Shown here in pieces: positions 15,908-24,918 of a DNA stretch of 57,105 nucleotides. Made by a program: the position numbers and the translations under genes. A model generated the notes under the pieces. It worked only from the letters and a program-made list of their open reading frames with translations. It was not told the origin of the DNA and did not search any database. This DNA comes from Deltaproteobacteria bacterium (GTDB taxonomy: Bacteria > Desulfobacterota > RBG-13-43-22). Within the stretch, counting starts at the first letter, position 1; each line of letters opens with the position of its first letter. The stretch is taken from contig JACQYK010000083.1 in assembly GCA_016208255.1 (NCBI GenBank), forward strand, positions 1 to 57,105, in the 5' to 3' direction.

Positions 15908-16948
15908 ATGGCCGAGAATCAGGATAAAACCGAAAAAGCAACCCCGCGAAGACGGCAAAAGGCCCGGGAAAAAGGGGAGGTTTCCAGGAGCCGCGACCTG
16001 GTTTCCATTGCTAATATCGGAGGTATTCTCCTGGTCTTCTATTTCGGGATAAAACCTTTTTGGGAAAGAATAAGTCGTACCACGGCCTCTCTGTTGAGTC
16101 TGCAGTATGGCCTGGACCCTTTGGCCGTTTTTCGAATGGTCACGGTGGAAACGATCATGGTTCTCCTGCCTTTTTTCTTGGTGATCCTGGCCGCTTCCAT
16201 CGGGTTTAATGTCATTCAGGGAGGTCTGGTCTTCAAACCGGTACAGTTTGAAATAAAAAAAGTAAATCCCTGGGCTGGGTTTAAGAACATCTATTCCGTC
16301 CATGGGATGACGGAAGCTATTAAAAGCCTGATTAAGTTTATCGTTGGGGTCTTTCTAATTTATCACTTCATCAAGAAGACCCTGGAGATGTTTCCCTCTT
16401 TAATGACCCTGGGATTGTTGGAATTGGTCAAAATCGCCGGCGGGTTGATCCTGAGGGCCTTTGTTTATGGGTTCTTTTTTTACCTTTCCCTGGCCATTCT
16501 GGATTATTTCATGCAGAAAAAGAAATTCGAACGTTCTTTGAGGATGAGCAAGCAGGAGGTCAGGGAGGAAAACAAAGAAATCGAGGGTAATCCCTTGATT
16601 AAATCCCGCATTCGGAGTCTCCAACGGGAAATGGCCAGACGGCGCATGATGGCTGAAGTTCCCAAGGCCACCGTGATTATTACCAACCCCCAACATCTGG
16701 CCGTAGCGCTCCGTTATCAGGAAAAGGAACTGGCGGCTCCCAAAGTCATCGCCAAGGGGGCGGGATTGGTGGCCCAAAAAATAAAGGAAGTGGCCCGCCA
16801 TCAGGGGATTCCCATCGTCGAAGATAAACCTCTGGCTCGCTTGCTATTCACCTTGGAATTGAATGCCTTTATTCCACCGGACTTGTATAAGGCCGTGGCC
16901 AAGATCATCGCTCATCTTTATACCATGAGAAATAGAAGGGCTCTATGA
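15908..16948 (+). CDS. flhB: Flagellar export switch protein FlhB
   Basis: FlhB controls export specificity and partners FliK. The 346-residue protein has the basic N-terminus (EKATPRRRQKAREKGEVSRS), four membrane segments and the cytoplasmic autocleavage domain. The cleavage motif, normally NPTH, reads NPQH here (Asn at residue 260), within VIITNPQHLAVALRY. The Asn, Pro and His used in autocleavage are kept; the Thr is replaced by Gln. The start ATG 15908 is 10 bases after fliR. Its stop overlaps flhA by 4 bases. Confidence 0.97.
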   Translation: MAENQDKTEKATPRRRQKAREKGEVSRSRDLVSIANIGGILLVFYFGIKPFWERISRTTASLLSLQYGLDPLAVFRMVTVETIMVLLPFFLVILAASIGFNVIQGGLVFKPVQFEIKKVNPWAGFKNIYSVHGMTEAIKSLIKFIVGVFLIYHFIKKTLEMFPSLMTLGLLELVKIAGGLILRAFVYGFFFYLSLAILDYFMQKKKFERSLRMSKQEVREENKEIEGNPLIKSRIRSLQREMARRRMMAEVPKATVIITNPQHLAVALRYQEKELAAPKVIAKGAGLVAQKIKEVARHQGIPIVEDKPLARLLFTLELNAFIPPDLYKAVAKIIAHLYTMRNRRAL

Positions 16949-18975
16949 GTGTTTTTAACCGGATGAAAAACAAAGAAGGGATGATAGTGGCCCTGGGTCT
17001 GGTAGGCATTTTAGGGCTGATGCTTCTGCCGCTCCCGCCGGTCTTGCTTGATCTGTTGCTTTCCCTCTCTATCGCCCTGTCGGTGGTTATTGTCATCACT
17101 TCGGTCTTTGTTAATAAACCCCTTGATTTTTCGATTTTTCCTTCTCTTTTACTGATGACCACCTTATATCGGCTGGCCTTGAATATCGCAACCACCAAAC
17201 TTATCCTCTTGCGGGGCGGTGAGGGGACGGAGGCCGCCGGGCATGTCATTAAATCATTCGGTGATTTTATTGTCAGCGGAAATTATCTGGTGGGATTAAT
17301 CCTGTTCATCATCATCGTCGTGGTCAATTTTGTGGTTATTACCAAAGGAGCCGGAAGAATTGCGGAAGTGGCCGCCCGCTTTACTCTGGATGCCATGCCC
17401 GGCAAGCAGATGGCCATCGATGCCGACTTGAATTCGGGGCTGCTGGATGAAACCGAGGCCCGCCGACGGAGGTCCATTATCGCCCAGGAAGCCGATTTTT
17501 ACGGGGCCATGGACGGCGCCAGTAAGTTCGTGCGTGGAGACGCCATCGCCGGACTGGTAATCACGGGGATCAATATTTTAGGGGGTTTTATTATCGGGGT
17601 GTTGCAACAGGGCCTTCCCCTGGACGAGGCCGCCAAGACTTATACCTTACTGACGGTGGGCGACGGTCTGGTTTCCCAAATCCCCGCCCTTCTTATCTCT
17701 TTTGCCGCCGGTATCGTCGTCAGTCGTGCCGGAACGGAAACCGATCTGGGAAAAGATATCACCCAACAATTATTGATCAATCCGAAAGCCCTGGCCACCA
17801 CTTCGGGCATATTATTAATTTTCGGTTTAATCCCCGGCCTTCCCCATCTCCCCTTCCTGGTCATTTCGGCCCTCAGCGGTGGCCTGGCCTATCTTTTAAA
17901 CAAACGGAATCAACGGGAGGTCGAGGAGGAAAAGGTGGAAGTTGCCAGAGAAGAACCCCATCTGGAATCCTTCCTGGAAATGGATCCTTTGACACTCGAA
18001 ATCGGATACGGACTGATTCCCCTGGTGGAAGGCCAAGGGGAACTCTTGAATAAAATAAAGGGCATGAGAAGGCAACTGGCTATCGATCAAGGATTTGTAG
18101 TCCCCCCCATTCACATCAAGGACAACCTTCAACTTCGTCCTCATGAGTACTTTTTTCTTATCAAAGGGATTGAACTGGCCAGAGGGGAAATCATGAGCGA
18201 CCATTGGCTGGCGGTCGGCAGCGGGGATGTAGAAAAGATCAACGGGATACCAACCAAAGAGCCCGCTTTTGGATTGCCGGCTTTATGGATAGAGGCCCAA
18301 GAGATTGAAAGGGCTCAAATGGCCGGCTATATGGTGGTTGACCTGGCCACCGTCATTGCCACCCATATCACCGAACTTCTCAAAAAGCACGGCTGGGAAC
18401 TGTTGAGCCGAACCGAAGTTCAAAATATGTTGGATCGGGTCGCCAAAAACTTTCCCAAGATCGTCGATGAATTGATACCCACCCATATGACCTTGGGCGG
18501 CGTGCAAAGGGTATTGCAAAATTTACTCCGGGAGCAGGTTTCCATTAAGGACCTGGTCGGTATTTTGGAAACCTTGCTGGACTTTTCCCCTTCGGTGAAA
18601 GATTTGGATCTGTTGACCGAACATGTCCGGCAGAGTCTCTCCCGTTATCTGACCAGACAATATGAAGGTCAGGACGGCAGTATTCCCATATTAGTTCTGG
18701 ATCCCAGGTTTGAAAAACCCATTTATGAAAGTATCGAAAGCGGGGGCAGCATCAGTCCCGACCTGATCAGCAAGCTGTTAAGGGCGATGGAGAAGATTCT
18801 GGGTAAGGAGGCGAAATCGGATACCCAGCCCGTTTTGGTCTGCTCGGCCAACCTGCGAAGGTTTTTACGAAGATTCGCAGACAAGTTTTTGCCTTCGATC
18901 GCCGTATTATCCAATGCCGAGATTGCCTCAACAGCCAAATTATATACCTTAGGGATGGTCCGCTATGAAGATTAA
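16945..18975 (+). CDS. flhA: Flagellar export gate protein FlhA
   Basis: FlhA is the proton-driven export engine; nine copies form a cytoplasmic ring that docks chaperone-substrate complexes. The 676-residue protein has about eight N-terminal membrane segments. The FHIPEP-family signature region is clear: LLLMTTLYRLALNIATTKLI, then DAMPGKQMAIDADLNSGL, then EADFYGAMDGASKFVRGDAI. The large cytoplasmic domain starts near residue 330. It overlaps flhB by 4 and flhF by 11 bases. Confidence 0.97.
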   Translation: MSVFNRMKNKEGMIVALGLVGILGLMLLPLPPVLLDLLLSLSIALSVVIVITSVFVNKPLDFSIFPSLLLMTTLYRLALNIATTKLILLRGGEGTEAAGHVIKSFGDFIVSGNYLVGLILFIIIVVVNFVVITKGAGRIAEVAARFTLDAMPGKQMAIDADLNSGLLDETEARRRRSIIAQEADFYGAMDGASKFVRGDAIAGLVITGINILGGFIIGVLQQGLPLDEAAKTYTLLTVGDGLVSQIPALLISFAAGIVVSRAGTETDLGKDITQQLLINPKALATTSGILLIFGLIPGLPHLPFLVISALSGGLAYLLNKRNQREVEEEKVEVAREEPHLESFLEMDPLTLEIGYGLIPLVEGQGELLNKIKGMRRQLAIDQGFVVPPIHIKDNLQLRPHEYFFLIKGIELARGEIMSDHWLAVGSGDVEKINGIPTKEPAFGLPALWIEAQEIERAQMAGYMVVDLATVIATHITELLKKHGWELLSRTEVQNMLDRVAKNFPKIVDELIPTHMTLGGVQRVLQNLLREQVSIKDLVGILETLLDFSPSVKDLDLLTEHVRQSLSRYLTRQYEGQDGSIPILVLDPRFEKPIYESIESGGSISPDLISKLLRAMEKILGKEAKSDTQPVLVCSANLRRFLRRFADKFLPSIAVLSNAEIASTAKLYTLGMVRYED

Positions 18976-20104
18976 AAAGTTCGAAGCTGGAAGCTTCCGG
19001 GAAGCCCTGGCCTGGGTTAAAAAGGAATTAGGCCAGGAGGCGGTCATTTTATCTTCCGAGGAAATCGGGGGGTTGAACCCCAAGGTGGAAGTGGTGGCGG
19101 CCATTGATCCGGATTTGGCGCAGGAAAAAACCATCAAGTCCTTTTCCCCGGAAAGTGAATCAGAACCCGAATGGGGGGAAAAGTTTCCCCGACCCGACAA
19201 AGTGTCCTTGTCTTCCTCGCCCCCGGTAACCCGCGCCAAGGCCTTTCCCGCTTATCATGAACAGGTGCTGCTGGAACTCCAAAACCTAAGGGAAAGTCTG
19301 GAGGCCCTGAGGAACAAGGGATACGAGGTCTCATTGCCTGAGAGCAAAAAAAATATATACCAATATCTAAGGAACCGGTTTATTCGGGAAGATCTGGCCC
19401 TGAACTTGACTGAAAAAGCCAACTGTTTAACGGACCTTTCCGGAATAATCCGGAATGATCTCCAAGCCGGATGGGATTGGTCGGATAAAAAAGTGGTTAT
19501 TTTAATCGGTTCCACCGGGGTGGGAAAGACGACTACGGCGGCCAAATTATGCGGCCAGTCCATTAAACTGAAAAAGAAAGTCGGCTTGATCAGCCTGGAT
19601 ACTTTCCGAATCGGAGCTATTGAGCAGATCCGGATTTATTCCAGAATCCTGGGGGTTCCTCTGTCTATTGCCTCCTCCCCGGAGGAGGTTCGGGAGGGGA
19701 TCAACAAATTGAAGGATCGGGATATCATCATTATCGATACGACCGGCAGGAATCCCAAGGATCCATCCTACGGCAATGAGCTGAAGGCGGTCTACGCCCT
19801 GGGGATCCCCATGGAAACTCATCTTCTGATCAGCGGAAGCAGCAGTGAACATTTTATGGCCGAATCTCTCTCCCATTATCAGAGTCTACCAGTCAACCGG
19901 ATCGCTTTCACCAAGATGGATGAGGCCGGCGGTTTTGGTCCGGTTTATAATTTTTCGATGCAGGCCAGAAAACCCGTTGCTTATTTGACCACCGGCCAAA
20001 AGGTGCCTGCGGATATCGAATTTTGTTCCAACGCGCAATTGGCGGATTTGATATTGAACCCTAAGGATGTGGGTCGAATTGCGGAAATCAATCCAATCCA
20101 TTAA
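18965..20104 (+). CDS. flhF: Flagellar placement GTPase FlhF
   Basis: FlhF is an SRP-type GTPase that determines where polar flagella are built. The 379-residue protein has the N-terminal B region (MKIKKFEAGSFREALAWVK) with a divergent linker, then an SRP54-type NG domain with P-loop GSTGVGKTTTAAKL (from residue 182). It continues with SLDTFRIGAIEQIRIYSRIL, DTTGRNPKD and the TKMDEAGGFG motif. Its presence with FlhG suggests polar placement of few flagella. It overlaps flhA by 11 bases; flhG follows after 16 bases. Confidence 0.96.
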   Translation: MKIKKFEAGSFREALAWVKKELGQEAVILSSEEIGGLNPKVEVVAAIDPDLAQEKTIKSFSPESESEPEWGEKFPRPDKVSLSSSPPVTRAKAFPAYHEQVLLELQNLRESLEALRNKGYEVSLPESKKNIYQYLRNRFIREDLALNLTEKANCLTDLSGIIRNDLQAGWDWSDKKVVILIGSTGVGKTTTAAKLCGQSIKLKKKVGLISLDTFRIGAIEQIRIYSRILGVPLSIASSPEEVREGINKLKDRDIIIIDTTGRNPKDPSYGNELKAVYALGIPMETHLLISGSSSEHFMAESLSHYQSLPVNRIAFTKMDEAGGFGPVYNFSMQARKPVAYLTTGQKVPADIEFCSNAQLADLILNPKDVGRIAEINPIH

Positions 20105-20120
20105 AACCATAAGGATGCCT

Positions 20121-20939
20121 ATGAAAAATATTCGTACCATCGCCATTACCAGCGGAAAAGGCGGGGTGGGAAAAACCAACCTGGCTGCCAATTTGGCCGT
20201 CGCCTTACAGCAATTAGGTGAAAAGGTATTGATATTTGATGCCGACCTGGGGTTAAGCAATGTGGATGTCCTTCTGGGGCTGGTGACGCCCTTTAACATT
20301 CAACATGTTCTCAACGGCAAAAAAAACCTCCGTGAGGTGATTGTGGAAGGACCTCAAGGGATCAAAATTTTACCGGCCAGTTCCGGGATCCAGGAAATCA
20401 CCCAGCTGGATGAGTTTCAGCGTCTCAAATTATTGGAGGAATTCGAAACCTTTCAGGGAGAGATCGATACCCTGATCATCGACACCGGGGCGGGCATTTC
20501 CCACAATGTCGCTTTTTTTTGCATTTCCGCTCAAACCATCATTGTGGTCATTTCACCTGAACCCACTGCGCTGACCGATGGCTACGCTTTGATCAAAGTC
20601 CTTTTTACCCAATACCAGGAAAAAGATTTTAAAATCCTGGTCAATTCCGTTCAGGATGCCTCAGAAGGTTTAAAGGTTTTTAAGCGGCTGGCCGTGGCGA
20701 CGGAAAAATATTTACAGGTCTCTTTGGATTATCTGGGTTTCATTTCCAAGGATGATTCCATCCCCAAGGCGGTTAGGGCCCAAAAGTCGTTTCTGGATAT
20801 CTATCCGGAATCGGTGGCCTCTAAAAACATCCTGTCCCTGGCCGCTAAACTGAAGGAAGACGCCATCAGTCCCCTTAAAGGAAGTCTGCAGTTGTTTCTT
20901 GGAAATATGATCGGGGAAGCAAACGATGTACGGCTATAA
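20121..20939 (+). CDS. flhG: Flagellar number regulator FlhG (MinD-like ATPase)
   Basis: FlhG (also called FleN/YlxH) is a ParA/MinD-type ATPase that limits flagellar number and stimulates FlhF. The 272-residue product (start ATG 20121, six bases after AAGG; a GTG further upstream at 20067 would overlap flhF) carries the deviant Walker A SGKGGVGKTN. It also has the switch motif DADLGLSNVDVLLG and the DTGAGIS motif. The C-terminal end is short, as in FlhG. Its last 14 bases overlap the fliA start, implying translational coupling to the sigma factor. Confidence 0.95.
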   Translation: MKNIRTIAITSGKGGVGKTNLAANLAVALQQLGEKVLIFDADLGLSNVDVLLGLVTPFNIQHVLNGKKNLREVIVEGPQGIKILPASSGIQEITQLDEFQRLKLLEEFETFQGEIDTLIIDTGAGISHNVAFFCISAQTIIVVISPEPTALTDGYALIKVLFTQYQEKDFKILVNSVQDASEGLKVFKRLAVATEKYLQVSLDYLGFISKDDSIPKAVRAQKSFLDIYPESVASKNILSLAAKLKEDAISPLKGSLQLFLGNMIGEANDVRL

Positions 20940-21675
20940 TATCAAAATGTCTCCTCAGGACAAAGAAAATATCATTAAAGAATTTTTACCGGTCGTTCGC
21001 TATACGGCCTATCGGTTATCCTGGAGATTACCCCCCCAGATCTCGGTGGAGGATCTTATCAGTGTCGGATTGAATGGTCTGTTTGAAGCCATGCAACGAT
21101 TTGAGCAAGGTAAGTGTAAATTGAAGACCTATGCCCAGTATCGGATTAAGGGGGCCATGCTGGACGAGTTGCGTTCGCTGGATTGGATCCCCCGTTCCCG
21201 AAAGAAAAAGATCAACACCCTGAAAGAAGTCCACAGCAAACTGGAGAAAGAACTAAAAAGGGAGCCTGAGGATGAGGAAGTGGCGGAGGCCCTGCAAATC
21301 TCCCTGGATGAATATTATCACCTTCGGAATGAATCCAACGGGAGCGTTAATTTGAAATTTGAGGATTTTGACACCTTGTCCGAAGGACACCCGGTCAATT
21401 TGATGGAGAATATCGAGGATCCCAGTGAAAGAAATCCATTGAATATCCTTATGGAGCTGGATCAGAAAAAAGTGATCGCTCGATTGATCGACGAATTGCC
21501 GGAAAAAAATAAAATGGTTCTTTCATTATATTATTGGGAAGAATTAACCATGAAAGAAGTCGGGGCGGTCATGGGGTTGACCGAATCACGGGTCTGTCAG
21601 TTGCATAACCAGGCCCTGGTACGATTAAAAGCCAAAATCAATAAAGAATCAAATCCGGTTCCGAACCCGGGCTGA
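20926..21675 (+). CDS. fliA: Flagellar sigma factor FliA (sigma-28)
   Basis: FliA directs late flagellar transcription and is held by FlgM until the hook is complete. The 249-residue protein has region 2 (YTAYRLSWRLPPQISVEDLISVG and YAQYRIKGAMLDELRSLDWIPRS), region 3 and region 4 with the helix-turn-helix LTMKEVGAVMGLTESRVCQL. It may start at 20926 or at ATG 20947 (MSPQDKE); the overlap with flhG favours neither decisively. Its likely targets in this window are the flgM leader and the element at 31127-31153. Confidence 0.97.
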   Translation: MYGYNIKMSPQDKENIIKEFLPVVRYTAYRLSWRLPPQISVEDLISVGLNGLFEAMQRFEQGKCKLKTYAQYRIKGAMLDELRSLDWIPRSRKKKINTLKEVHSKLEKELKREPEDEEVAEALQISLDEYYHLRNESNGSVNLKFEDFDTLSEGHPVNLMENIEDPSERNPLNILMELDQKKVIARLIDELPEKNKMVLSLYYWEELTMKEVGAVMGLTESRVCQLHNQALVRLKAKINKESNPVPNPG

Positions 21676-21687
21676 ATCTCCCGGGTT
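21664..21687 (+). terminator. Perfect 8-bp hairpin overlapping the fliA stop
   Basis: AACCCGGG (21664-21671) and CCCGGGTT (21680-21687) pair perfectly around an 8-base loop containing the fliA stop codon. Only a short CCCCCTTTA follows, so it may be an RNA stability or attenuation structure and not a full terminator. Confidence 0.4.
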
Positions 21688-21797
21688 TGAGCCCCCTTTA
21701 AGAAGGGAGGCGTTTATCAGGTGGGACCAGAAGATGAAAATAGCGGCCCTCCCTGATTTCCCGCCTCCCACGATCCAGGATGGACGGGGTGCAGACG

Positions 21798-21947
21798 ATG
21801 GACATTAATGCGATAAAAAAAATCGATGTGACTTTAAAAGTAAAAAACATAAAACCGGACCAGTCTTTTTCCGAAAAAAGAAAGAAACCAAAATCAGAGG
21901 AAAAGGAAGAAGAAAAAAAGAAGAACCAAATCGACCTGAGGGTATGA
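21798..21947 (+). CDS. Small lysine-rich protein between fliA and the DUF gene
   Basis: A 49-residue frame from ATG 21798 overlaps the next gene's start (ATGA at 21944-21947), the coupling seen throughout this operon. The product begins MDINAIKKIDVTLKVKN and ends in a strongly charged Lys/Glu run before NQIDLRV. I do not recognise a family. The charged composition fits a small cytoplasmic binding or chaperone-like peptide, but no function can be claimed. It lies 122 bases after fliA, with GGACGGGGTG as a distant possible ribosome site. Confidence 0.5.
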   Translation: MDINAIKKIDVTLKVKNIKPDQSFSEKRKKPKSEEKEEEKKKNQIDLRV

Positions 21948-22318
21948 ATATGAATTCTTTGAAAAGCATCCTGGGAAAATGTATGGAAAATCCATGGAAG
22001 ATCCAGAGGAATTTTAACCTGGAAGTGATGGAAATTAACGATATCGCCGAAAAGCTATTTGTACGTATTGATCAAAAAATCAAATCCCTCAAAACCGTCG
22101 AGGCCGGGGCCGATGAAAAAATCTCCATCCTGGACGGTTTGATAAGCCAATTCAATAAAATAAATCATAACGCCGAACCGTTGGCTGCGGCGGAGGAGGG
22201 ACATCAGAAAGAAGTTCAATCCCTGTTCGGAAAGGGGTTTACTGCGGAACAGATCGCTCGAATTCTGGACTTGCCCTCCGGGGAAGTCGAGTTGATTTTA
22301 AACCTGGCCCATGAATAA
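21944..22318 (+). CDS. Uncharacterised flagellar-operon protein with C-terminal helix-turn-helix
   Basis: The 124-residue protein is helical and charged. Its C-terminus (LFGKGFTAEQIARILDLPSGEVELILNL, about 94-121) looks like the helix-turn-helix end of DUF-type proteins that follow sigma-28 genes in other flagellar clusters. It overlaps the preceding 49-residue frame by 4 bases and ends with TGAATAA next to another small frame. Possible roles include a coiled-coil adaptor or regulator; the sequence does not decide. The start MNMNSLKS at 21944 or the second Met 6 bases later are both possible. Confidence 0.75.
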   Translation: MNMNSLKSILGKCMENPWKIQRNFNLEVMEINDIAEKLFVRIDQKIKSLKTVEAGADEKISILDGLISQFNKINHNAEPLAAAEEGHQKEVQSLFGKGFTAEQIARILDLPSGEVELILNLAHE

Positions 22319-22508
22319 GCAGAAAAAATTTCCAAGCCGGGAAAATTTTTCCGTCTTTCGATCCGTCTTTTTTAACCCGGCTTTGACTGAAATGACTGAG
22401 CCGACCCTTGGCCGGCCTTTGGCCATGAAGAAGGAGAAGGCTCCCCCGGGTATGGGACACAGGTCTGGTATTAAAGTTGCATTAAAAATAAATAAAGGAC
22501 CAAGATGA
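22311..22508 (+). CDS. Possible 65-residue basic protein, coupled at both ends
   Basis: This frame starts 8 bases inside the end of the preceding gene (ATGAATAA) and ends with the ATGA that also starts flgF. Such coupling at both ends is suggestive. The product (MNKQKKFPSRENFSVF... [11 protein letters not shown]) is basic with no recognised family. An inverted repeat (AAGCCGGG ... CCCGGCTT) lies inside it, which could equally mean the region is a non-coding leader for flgF. Treat as tentative. Confidence 0.3.
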   Translation: MNKQKKFPSRENFSVFRSVFFNPALTEMTEPTLGRPLAMKKEKAPPGMGHRSGIKVALKINKGPR

Positions 22509-23203
22509 GTAAAGCGATTTTCATAGCCCTATCCGGAGCGGTTTTAAAAGAGAAGCAGATGGAGATTATTTCTCAAAACCTGGCCAACAGCAACTCCTCA
22601 GCTTATAAGAAGATGAGAGTCGCTTTCAAAGATTACTTAACCAGCCAGGAAAGCGAACAGGAAGGGAAAATCATGAGCGAATTGGCCTCCGTGACTACTG
22701 ATTTTTCCACCGGAAGCTTCCATCAGACCGGAAATCCCCTGGATATCGCTCTGGAAGGCAACGGTTTTTTTGCCCTGGAGGGCAACCGTTTTACCCGCCG
22801 AGGGGATTTTAAAAGGAATTCCGAAGGGTTTTTGACTACTCAATCGGGTATTCCGGTCCTCGGTTTAAGAGGAGTTCCGATTGATATTCCCCAGGGAAAG
22901 CTGGAGATTGGGCCGGGAGGGGAAGTGATTGTCAATCAATCCCCTGTCGATACCCTTAAGGTTGTGGATTTCACTAATAAGGATTCGCTGACCCGCCTGG
23001 GGGAAGACCTTTTCCAGACCAATGACCCTGGATCTTCAGCCAAGGCGGTGTTCAAACAAGGGCATCTGGAGGGCTCCAATGTTGAGGTCGTCAAAGAAAT
23101 GACTCAGATCATCATGACCCTGCGGGAATTTCAGGCCTTTCAGAAGATTATCCAGGGGCTGGATGATGCCCAAACGAAAATGATAGAGGTAGCCAGAATT
23201 TAG
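22505..23203 (+). CDS. flgF: Flagellar proximal rod protein FlgF
   Basis: FlgF is a rod subunit between FlgC and FlgG. The 232-residue protein has the hook/rod N-terminal motif ([19 protein letters not shown]), the mid motif [15 protein letters not shown] and the C-terminal [26 protein letters not shown]. The start is preceded by AATAAAGGACCAAG. flgG follows after 19 bases. It belongs to the distal flgF-G-A-H-I-J group, kept apart from the broken flgB-flgC block. Confidence 0.94.
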   Translation: MSKAIFIALSGAVLKEKQMEIISQNLANSNSSAYKKMRVAFKDYLTSQESEQEGKIMSELASVTTDFSTGSFHQTGNPLDIALEGNGFFALEGNRFTRRGDFKRNSEGFLTTQSGIPVLGLRGVPIDIPQGKLEIGPGGEVIVNQSPVDTLKVVDFTNKDSLTRLGEDLFQTNDPGSSAKAVFKQGHLEGSNVEVVKEMTQIIMTLREFQAFQKIIQGLDDAQTKMIEVARI

Positions 23204-23222
23204 AGCGAAAGGGAAAAATACC

Positions 23223-24011
23223 ATGATTCGATCCTTATTTATAGCAGCCACCGGAATGGAAGCTCAGCGGCTGAATATTGATGTGATCGCCAATAACCTG
23301 GCCAATGTGAATACCGCTGGTTATAAAAGGAGCCGGGCTGATTTTCAGGAATTGATTTATCAGGATGTAAAAGCCCCGGGGACTCCATCAGCCGAAGGGG
23401 CCTTGATACCTTCGGGGATCGAATTGGGGTTGGGGGTCAAGCCGGTGGCGGTACAAAAAATCTTTTTACAGGGGGATTTTGTTCAAACCGGAAACAACCT
23501 CGACCTGGTGATAGAAGGAGACGGATTTTTCCAAATTACCAAACCCGATGGTGAAGTGGCTTATACCCGGTCAGGCGCCTTTAAAATGGACAGCGAAGGC
23601 CGGATTGTGACCTCGGACGGGTATTCCTTAGAGCCTTCCATCACCATCCCGGCCAATACCAAAAGCATCACCATCGGGTCCGATGGAAAGGTAACGGTCA
23701 TTCAAGCCGGCAACAGCAGTCCGGTGGAGGTCGGTCAGATTGAGCTGGCCCGGTTTGTCAATCCAGGGGGCCTGACCGCCCTGGGGAAAAGCCTTTTTGC
23801 GCCTACCGCATCTTCCGGAGAAGCCACCACCGGCAATCCCGGGTCTGAAGGATTGGGAACGCTAAACCAGGGGTTTATTGAGATGAGCAATGTCAATATT
23901 GTTGAAGAAATGGTCAATATGATTGTCAGTCAGAGGGCTTATGAAATCAATTCCAAAGCGGTTCAGGCTTCGGATGAAATGCTTCAGATAGCCAACAACC
24001 TAAAGAGGTAG
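23223..24011 (+). CDS. flgG: Flagellar distal rod protein FlgG
   Basis: FlgG forms the distal rod that passes through the P and L rings. The 262-residue protein has the standard length. Its motifs are typical of Flg[21 protein letters not shown] then [17 protein letters not shown] at the N-terminus, [15 protein letters not shown] in the middle, and [20 protein letters not shown] at the C-terminus. The start follows GGGAAAAATACC. It is separated from the flgA region by the repeat-bearing leader at 24018-24158. Confidence 0.97.
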   Translation: MIRSLFIAATGMEAQRLNIDVIANNLANVNTAGYKRSRADFQELIYQDVKAPGTPSAEGALIPSGIELGLGVKPVAVQKIFLQGDFVQTGNNLDLVIEGDGFFQITKPDGEVAYTRSGAFKMDSEGRIVTSDGYSLEPSITIPANTKSITIGSDGKVTVIQAGNSSPVEVGQIELARFVNPGGLTALGKSLFAPTASSGEATTGNPGSEGLGTLNQGFIEMSNVNIVEEMVNMIVSQRAYEINSKAVQASDEMLQIANNLKR

Positions 24012-24084
24012 GGGCTTATGATCCATTGGATATCAAACCGTCATGCCCCGCAGGGGCGTGGCAGCACAAGACGGTTGGCCTATC

Positions 24085-24128
24085 GGCTCCCCAAAGGGAG
24101 CCTTTTCGAAAGCTCGGCGAAGCCGAGC
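24085..24128. repeat. REP-like paired hairpins upstream of flgA
   Basis: Two hairpins lie side by side: GGCTCCC-CAAA-GGGAGCC (24085-24102) and GCTCGGC-GAA-GCCGAGC (24112-24128). The same two-hairpin design recurs after motB (36652-36773). The frame upstream of flgA stays open through them, which would make a repeat-derived peptide if translation began at 24018. Confidence 0.75.
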
Positions 24129-24158
24129 GGCCCAACCTCAAAAGGAGACATTCAGAGA

Positions 24159-24887
24159 ATGTCGGGACTTGAAAATAAAGCTCGTTGGGCGAATGACTCT
24201 ATTTTCAAACTAAAACAAGTTCTTTTCCGGTCTTGTATTTCCAGTCTGATCGTCTGTCTCCTGGTTTTCGGTTCGGCCTCCATGGCCCGGCCCTCATCCT
24301 GGGACCCGGGAACCGTGATAAAAAAATACCTAAGGGATCATTACCCCTGGGCGGAAATCGAAATCCTGGATATCTCCGGAGAAGTGTCCTCACCAGCCCT
24401 ACCGGAAAAGATCCATTTAATTCAAGGTCCCTTGGGGAGGGCGCTGTTTTCCCTGGTTTTCAAGTCCGGAGAAAAGGCACTGATTCAGGCGCATATTCGA
24501 GCCCTGGACTGGGTGGTTACCTCCCGAAGGCCTATGAAAAAATTACAGCCCATTCATAAAGAGGACGTCTATCTGGCTTTGATGGATGTTCGGAGAATGC
24601 CCAAAGACGCCCTGACCCGGTTAGAATCGGCCTGGGGGAAAACCATGACCAAATCCCTGGGGGCCAATATGCCGATCGTCCAGAGTCATATGGGCGACAT
24701 TCCCTTAATTAAAAAAGGACAGAGGATTACTTTGGTCGCCTCGGCTCCCGGGCTCAAAATTACAACTCCCGGGGAAGCCCGGCAGGACGGTTATTCCGGG
24801 CAGTCTCTAAAGGTCATCAATCTATCCTCCAAACGGGATGTCCGGGGAATCCCTTTGGATGAAAACCATGTTAGTGTGGAATTTTAG
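24159..24887 (+). CDS. flgA: P-ring assembly chaperone FlgA
   Basis: FlgA is a periplasmic chaperone for P-ring assembly. I place the start at ATG 24159, behind AAAGGAGACA; the frame is open back to 24018, but that extension is encoded by REP-like hairpins. The product then has an uncleaved basic stretch, a hydrophobic signal segment (CISSLIVCLLVFGSASMA) and the SAF/ChapFlgA C-terminal domain (PMKKLQPIHKEDVYLALMDV, IPLIKKGQRITLVASAPGLK, GYSGQSLKVINLSSKRDVRG). It is 242 residues. Its end lies 31 bases before the preferred flgH start. Confidence 0.9.
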   Translation: MSGLENKARWANDSIFKLKQVLFRSCISSLIVCLLVFGSASMARPSSWDPGTVIKKYLRDHYPWAEIEILDISGEVSSPALPEKIHLIQGPLGRALFSLVFKSGEKALIQAHIRALDWVVTSRRPMKKLQPIHKEDVYLALMDVRRMPKDALTRLESAWGKTMTKSLGANMPIVQSHMGDIPLIKKGQRITLVASAPGLKITTPGEARQDGYSGQSLKVINLSSKRDVRGIPLDENHVSVEF

Positions 24888-24918
24888 CCTTCTTCGGGTC
24901 CAGGGAGGAAAGCCCGGT

